NCBI GenBank assembly: GCA_040219135.1
Contig: JAVJTA010000013.1
Location: 434,001 to 498,000, forward strand
Direction: 5' to 3'
DNA length: 64,000 nt
DNA from: UBA7803 sp040219135
GTDB lineage: Bacteria; Pseudomonadota; Gammaproteobacteria; Pseudomonadales; Azotimanducaceae
Part shown: one piece after another, positions 60,012 to 64,000 of the stretch
How positions within the stretch are numbered: the first letter of the stretch is position 1
How the letters are laid out: every line of letters begins with the position of its first letter
The notes under the pieces: model-generated
Seen by the model: only the letters and a program-made list of their open reading frames with translations
Told to the model about the DNA's origin: nothing
Databases searched by the model: none
Program-made: the position numbers and the translations under genes

Positions 60012-61895
60012 ATGCGGGTTCGGTTCGTGGTGGCAATGACGTTGACGCTCTGCTGCCTGGCAGCGGCGCCCCTCCAGGCGGCTACGAGCAAGCCGATGCT
60101 GCTCGGCAAGCACTGGATGGCGATCACCGGCAAGCCGCTGGCGGCGACAGCGGGAGCGCGCATGTTCCAGCAGGGCGGCAACGCGGTGGATGCGGCGTGC
60201 GCGATGCTCGGTGCCACTTCCACCATGTGGGACGTGTTGAGCTGGGGTGGCGAGACCCAGGCGCTCATCTACCATCCGCAGCGCAAGAAGGTCATCGCGA
60301 TCAACGCGCTGGGTGTTGCTCCCAGCGGGGCCACCCCCGAGTTCTTCCGAGAGAGCGGCATGGAGGTACCTCCGGAGTTCGGTCCGCTGGCGGCGGTCAC
60401 GCCCGGTACGCCCGGCGGCCTGCTGGTGATGCTGGCGGAGTTCGGCACGATGAGTCTGGCGGAAGTGCTGGCGCCGTCGGTCGAAATGGCCGAGGGCTAT
60501 CCCATGGAGGCCCAGACCGCGAACTCCATCGAGCGCATGAAGGAGGAGATCCGCCAGTGGCCGGCGTCGCGGAGGCTGTTCCTCGTGCACGAGGGCAAAG
60601 CGCGCGAGGCACCTCACCCGGGCGAGATCTTCCGGCAGCCGGACCTCGAGCGGACCCTGCTGAAGCTGATCGAGGCGGAACGGCAGGCGCTGGACGCCGG
60701 CGCGACCCGCAAGGAAGCCATCTACGCCGCCTACCGGCGCTTTTACGAGGGCGACATCGCCGAGGCGTTCGTCGCCGGTTCCCGGGCCGTGGGCGGGCTG
60801 CACACCCGCGAGGATCTGGCCGACTGGCAGGTCTACATCGAGGAGCCGGTGTCCGTCGGCTATAAGGGCATCGAGGTGTTCAAACTGGATTCCTGGGTGC
60901 AGGGCCCGGTGATGCTGCAGGCCCTGAACATGGCGGAGCGTGTCGACCTTGCCGCCATGGGCTACAACAGCGCCAACTACGTGCATACGCTCTACCAGAT
61001 CATGAACCTCGCCTTCGCCGACCGGGACTTCTACTACGGCGATCCCTACTTCCCGCCCCAGGAACCCATGGCCGGTCTGCTCTCCAAGGACTATGCGGCG
61101 GCGCGCCTTGCGGCACTGAACCGCGAACGCAACGATCCGCTGGTCAAGCCCGGCAACCCCTACGACTTCCAGCCCGGCGACAACCCGTTCCTTCACTATC
61201 TGAACGCGTGGACCAACGCGGTCGACGAGTCCGCGGGCATCATGCCGCCGTGGCAGCAGGCGCGCGCCGCGCCGCCGCGCGGCGTCGATTCGCGTCACGA
61301 CGAGCAGTTCCTCGCCGGCACCACGTCGATCCAGGCGGCCGACGCCGACGGCTGGGTGGTGTCGGTCACGCCCTCCGGCGGCTGGATTCCCGCAGTGGTG
61401 GCCGGCGAGACCGGAATCGGCATGAGCCAGCGGATGCAGAGCTTCGTGCTCGATCCGGCGCAGAACCCCTACAATGTGGTCGAGCCGGGCAAGCGCCCGC
61501 GGGCGACCCTCACTCCCGGCATGGCGCTCAAGAACGGCAGGCCCTACCTGTCGTTCGCCGTCCAGGGCGGCGACTCCCAGGACCAGAACCTGCTGCAGTT
61601 CTTTTTCAACGTCGTCGAGTTCGGCATGAACGTCCAGGAGGCGGTGGAAGCGCCGAACTTCTGGAGCTTTCAGCTGCGCAATTCGTTCGGCGATCATCGC
61701 GCCCAGCCGGGCCGGCTGCTGCTCAACGAGAAGATGCCGGCGTGGGTGAGGGCGGAGCTGGCGGAACGGGGCTACGACCTCGAATTCCGCGACCGCACCT
61801 CGGGGCCGATCACCGCCATCGAGATCGATCAGGAGAGCGGCGTGCTCATGGGCGGCGCCAGCGACTTCGGCGAGGATTACGGCATCGGCTGGTGA
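60012..61895 (+). CDS. gamma-glutamyltransferase-family protein
   Basis: A 627-residue exported protein from ATG 60012; the frame continues upstream without a signal peptide. Seen: a signal peptide (VVAMTLTLCCLAAAPLQA), GARMFQQGGNAVDAACAMLGATST (split, residues 51-74), VTPGTPGGLLVMLAEFG, the autocleavage and nucleophile Thr in LAGTTSIQAADADGW (T437/T438), GIGMSQRMQSFVLDP and MALKNGRPYLSFAVQGGDSQDQNLLQFF (split). Known: Ntn-hydrolase fold, self-cleaved into two subunits, acting on glutathione or acyl-amino acids. The GGT lid motif is changed, so it may be a cephalosporin-acylase-like or other amidase. It is long for GGT (about 580). Confidence 0.88.
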   Translation: MRVRFVVAMTLTLCCLAAAPLQAATSKPMLLGKHWMAITGKPLAATAGARMFQQGGNAVDAACAMLGATSTMWDVLSWGGETQALIYHPQRKKVIAINALGVAPSGATPEFFRESGMEVPPEFGPLAAVTPGTPGGLLVMLAEFGTMSLAEVLAPSVEMAEGYPMEAQTANSIERMKEEIRQWPASRRLFLVHEGKAREAPHPGEIFRQPDLERTLLKLIEAERQALDAGATRKEAIYAAYRRFYEGDIAEAFVAGSRAVGGLHTREDLADWQVYIEEPVSVGYKGIEVFKLDSWVQGPVMLQALNMAERVDLAAMGYNSANYVHTLYQIMNLAFADRDFYYGDPYFPPQEPMAGLLSKDYAAARLAALNRERNDPLVKPGNPYDFQPGDNPFLHYLNAWTNAVDESAGIMPPWQQARAAPPRGVDSRHDEQFLAGTTSIQAADADGWVVSVTPSGGWIPAVVAGETGIGMSQRMQSFVLDPAQNPYNVVEPGKRPRATLTPGMALKNGRPYLSFAVQGGDSQDQNLLQFFFNVVEFGMNVQEAVEAPNFWSFQLRNSFGDHRAQPGRLLLNEKMPAWVRAELAERGYDLEFRDRTSGPITAIEIDQESGVLMGGASDFGEDYGIGW

Positions 61896-61901
61896 TCGCC
61901 G

Positions 61902-62708
61902 TCATTGCGCGATGGCGGCTTCGACCAGGCGCTCCACAAGAGCCGCGGCAATCCAGGCCGCCGGCGGGATCACGCCGTAGAAAAGAATCCGCGAGACCAT
62001 GGCGACGTTGACCGGCCAGGTGTAGGCCTGTCTGGCCCGCTCGCGGCGCTGCAGCAGTCTTTCCAGGCCTTCGATGGATTCGTCGTCGAGGGTCTTCGGT
62101 GCGGCTCCGATCAGCCCGTCCAGTTCCCTCAGCTCCTGCTGCCGCAGGGCGCGCAGCCGATTGTGCAGCGAGGCCATGGGCAGAAGCAGCAGAACCAGCC
62201 CCGCCGGTACCGCGACAAGCAGTGCATACAGGTAGTTTCCGGCGCGGAACGTCGCGTCGATGGACTGCACGGTGGAGAGTACCAGGGCGCCGACCACGAG
62301 CAGCAGGTCGCCCATGAGCACCATGGTCAGCGGGCCGCCCGCGAGGAACTCTCCAAGGGAACCGATCGGAAGATTGAATGCCATCGCGTAGACGGCCCCC
62401 AGGGCAGCGCCGAGCACCAACCTCGACAGTGGTGGCTGCGTCCGGATGGCGAACTCGGGCTGCGGCAGCAGGTCGTCTACCCGACCGAGCAGCATTGCTG
62501 AGCGCTGCTCGGCGTAGCCCCAACTGGTGATCATGTATGGGGGCAGGAGAATGAGCAGCACGTTGATGCCGATGAGCTGGCGCAGCGACGAAAAACCGGT
62601 CGGAAGGCTCGGCGGCGCGAATGCGCCCACCAGCAGCAGCGCAGCGGCGATTGCCGTCAGCAGGGAGAGCCCGGCCACCAGCGGCGCGCGGCGATACTTC
62701 AGAAACAT
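61902..62708 (-). CDS. multi-helix membrane protein (paralog of the gene at 17935)
   Basis: A 268-residue protein from ATG 62708. Seen: a basic start MFLKYRRAPLVAGLSLL, hydrophobic segments around residues 12-30, 44-60, 93-113, 124-150 and 168-188, then a charged linker LHNRLRALRQQELRELDGLI and a final helix WIAAALVERLVEAA. The linker and the AALVER end closely match the protein at 17935-19065. It is 108 residues shorter because it lacks N-terminal helices. Its family is not recognised. It ends 7 bp from the GGT-like gene's stop, convergently. Confidence 0.6.
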   Translation of the reverse strand: MFLKYRRAPLVAGLSLLTAIAAALLLVGAFAPPSLPTGFSSLRQLIGINVLLILLPPYMITSWGYAEQRSAMLLGRVDDLLPQPEFAIRTQPPLSRLVLGAALGAVYAMAFNLPIGSLGEFLAGGPLTMVLMGDLLLVVGALVLSTVQSIDATFRAGNYLYALLVAVPAGLVLLLLPMASLHNRLRALRQQELRELDGLIGAAPKTLDDESIEGLERLLQRRERARQAYTWPVNVAMVSRILFYGVIPPAAWIAAALVERLVEAAIAQ

Positions 62709-62774
62709 GACCTTCCCGCGCGCACCTGCACGATCTGCGGGCGGATCAGCGTTGCTCGACGACCGCCCACGGGC

Positions 62775-63767
62775 TCACACCATCTTGACCGGAATGTCTC
62801 CGAGCCCCAGATTGTTGCGCTCGAGAATCCGGTCCGCCCGGTAGCTGGAACGCACCAGCGGTCCGGCGGCCACTTCCAGGAAGCCGAGGCCGAGGCCGCA
62901 CTGCCGGTAGCGTTCGAAGTCCGCGGGCGGCACCCAGCGCTCCACCGCCAGATGGTTGAGGGTCGGGCGCAGGTACTGGCCGAGGGTGAGGATGTCCACG
63001 CCGTGGGCGCGCAGATCGACCATGGCCCGTTCGATTTCCGCGTCGGTCTCGCCGAGCCCGAGCATGAGGCTCGACTTGGTGAGGATCTCCGGACGGTGCG
63101 CCTTGGCATGGGCCAGCACGTCGAGAGTCTGCTGGTAGCCGGCCCTCGGGTCACGCACCACGTGGGTGAGTCGTTCCACGGTTTCCAGATTCTGCGCAAA
63201 CACCTCGAGGCCCGAATCCACCACAGTCTCCACCGCCTCCCGGTCGCCCGAGAAATCCGGGGTCAGTGCTTCCACCGCGGTGAGGGGATTGACCCGCTTG
63301 ATGGCGCGGATGCAGGCGGCGTAGTGGGCGGCGCCGCCGTCTTCGAGGTCGTCCCGGTCCACCGAGGTGAGCACCACGTAGCGCAGTCCCATCAGGCGCA
63401 CGGACTCCGCGGCGTGGGCAGGCTCCTCGGCGTCGAGCCAGCCCCGCGGGTTGCCCGTATCCACCGCGCAGAAGCGGCAGGCGCGCGTGCAGACGTCGCC
63501 CATCAGCATGATGGTGGCGGTGCCGTTGTTCCAGCACTCGCCGATGTTTGGGCAGTGGGATTCCTCGCAGACCGTGGCCAGCCGATGTTCCTTCACCGTG
63601 CGGCGCACCGCCTCGTACTTCTCGCCGCCGCCGAGACGAACCCGCAACCACGGCGGCTTGCGGCCGCTCGGTCCGACCGGTTCGCCACTGCGCTTGATAC
63701 CGTCCTTGATGGCGGAAACGCCGCGGGCATTGCGGAACTTTTGACCACTTTTTATGACGTCGCTCAT
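62775..63767 (-). CDS. lipA: lipoyl synthase
   Basis: A 330-residue radical-SAM enzyme from ATG 63767. Seen: the auxiliary cluster motif CEESHCPNIGEC (C67, C72, C78) and the SAM cluster motif CTRACRFC (C93, C97, C100), then DAEEPAHAAESVRLMGLRYVVLTSVDRDDLEDGGAAH (split). Known: inserts two sulfurs into octanoyl chains on lipoyl domains of pyruvate and 2-oxoglutarate dehydrogenases and glycine cleavage H protein. lipB, often just upstream, is not seen within the window. Length and Cys set are complete. Confidence 0.96.
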   Translation of the reverse strand: MSDVIKSGQKFRNARGVSAIKDGIKRSGEPVGPSGRKPPWLRVRLGGGEKYEAVRRTVKEHRLATVCEESHCPNIGECWNNGTATIMLMGDVCTRACRFCAVDTGNPRGWLDAEEPAHAAESVRLMGLRYVVLTSVDRDDLEDGGAAHYAACIRAIKRVNPLTAVEALTPDFSGDREAVETVVDSGLEVFAQNLETVERLTHVVRDPRAGYQQTLDVLAHAKAHRPEILTKSSLMLGLGETDAEIERAMVDLRAHGVDILTLGQYLRPTLNHLAVERWVPPADFERYRQCGLGLGFLEVAAGPLVRSSYRADRILERNNLGLGDIPVKMV

Positions 63768-63871
63768 GGCGGCAATTGTAGCGTGGCGCCGGACGCATTG
63801 CCTGCCGGCTCCGCGCCGTCTACGCTCTGCGGTTCAGGGGAGGAGACCACGATGCCAACGGATCGACCGAG

Positions 63872-64000
63872 GTGACACCGGAGGACCGGCCGGCGATATC
63901 GGCGCGGGTGCGCTGGCTGTACGGCATCGGCGCTGCCGCCTACGGGGTCAAGGACAACGGCTTCTCCTACTTCCTGCTGTTCTACTACAACCAGGTCCTC
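63872..64000 (+). CDS. GPH-family MFS transporter, cut by window edge
   Basis: Only the first 43 residues are visible from GTG 63872. Seen: RVRWLYGIGAAAYGVKDNGFSYFLLFYYNQVL (split), with the first helix and FYYNQVL of GPH-type (MelB-like) symporters. It matches the start of the transporter at 32586 (KLAYGFGQAAEGVKNG...FFYYVQVLG). An in-frame start further upstream is not available. The rest of the gene lies beyond 64000. Confidence 0.8.
   Translation, partial: MTPEDRPAISARVRWLYGIGAAAYGVKDNGFSYFLLFYYNQVL

Overview
This 64 kb window is GC-rich, densely coded chromosomal DNA. It most resembles an uncultured, aerobic, heterotrophic gammaproteobacterium, but that placement is an inference from gene content: class II fumarase, LipA, TesB, RarD, a SPOR-domain lipoprotein, Hsp20s with a sigma-32-type promoter, and a REP-like 'GTAGGAGCGA' palindrome. 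No rRNA, tRNA, CRISPR array, phage, integrase or transposase gene was seen. About 67 intact protein genes, 2 damaged genes and 2 genes cut by the window edges are described. Many genes overlap by ATGA or GTGA, so tightly coupled operons are common.

Layout. 1-11.4 kb: a cut HSL-type esterase, a lone CoxL-like molybdenum hydroxylase subunit, and a run of small stress, hypothetical and membrane genes (DUF1801, a VOC gene with an internal deletion, DUF4345, NTF2-like, a lipoyl-like fold without its lysine plus a 59-residue basic protein, a secreted acidic protein, DUF2784, VOC, ASCH), then an LLM flavin oxidoreductase. 11.5-17.9 kb: M28 peptidase, Bcp peroxiredoxin, and an overlapping four-gene operon (amidohydrolase, ThDP enzyme, GIY-YIG-like small protein, acyl-CoA dehydrogenase). 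17.9-28.8 kb: a membrane protein with a distant paralog at 61.9 kb, a frameshifted glutathione transferase, a di-haem peroxidase, an Hsp20 pair, a PPOX-type flavoprotein, an enoyl-CoA hydratase/hydrolase/DUF169 operon, an ETF-beta methyltransferase-like gene, and an acyl-CoA dehydrogenase.

28.9-44.7 kb: calcineurin-like phosphoesterase, fumC with an overlapping thioesterase, a GPH-family transporter, a second ThDP enzyme, GtrA, then a five-gene secretion-oriented block on the minus strand (PpiC, HupE/UreJ, beta-helix lipoprotein, di-haem cytochrome lipoprotein; the last two match a recurrent pair of unknown function). Next come two overlapping acyl-CoA dehydrogenases divergent from a TetR regulator with a clear palindrome between them, and a cytochrome c. 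44.8-64 kb: two EamA transporters, a Nudix hydrolase, an aspartoacylase-like lipoprotein, a 14-bp minisatellite, a Prx5-like peroxiredoxin, TesB, cupin, GST, SPOR lipoprotein, HNH nuclease, M20 dipeptidase, an 830-bp complex repeat region, a FAD monooxygenase next to cysS, hisI overlapping an M17 aminopeptidase, a gamma-glutamyltransferase-like protein, lipA, and the start of a second GPH transporter.

Taken together, four acyl-CoA dehydrogenases, enoyl-CoA hydratase, two thioesterases, a FAD monooxygenase, LLM and VOC enzymes and several glutathione transferases suggest catabolism of fatty, steroid-like or other hydrophobic carboxylic acids with oxidative-stress defence. The substrates cannot be read from the sequence. 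The best candidates for undescribed biology are the PpiC/HupE/beta-helix/di-haem block, the amidohydrolase/ThDP/GIY-YIG-like/ACAD operon, the repeat region at 54.7-55.5 kb, and the palindrome-controlled dehydrogenase pair.
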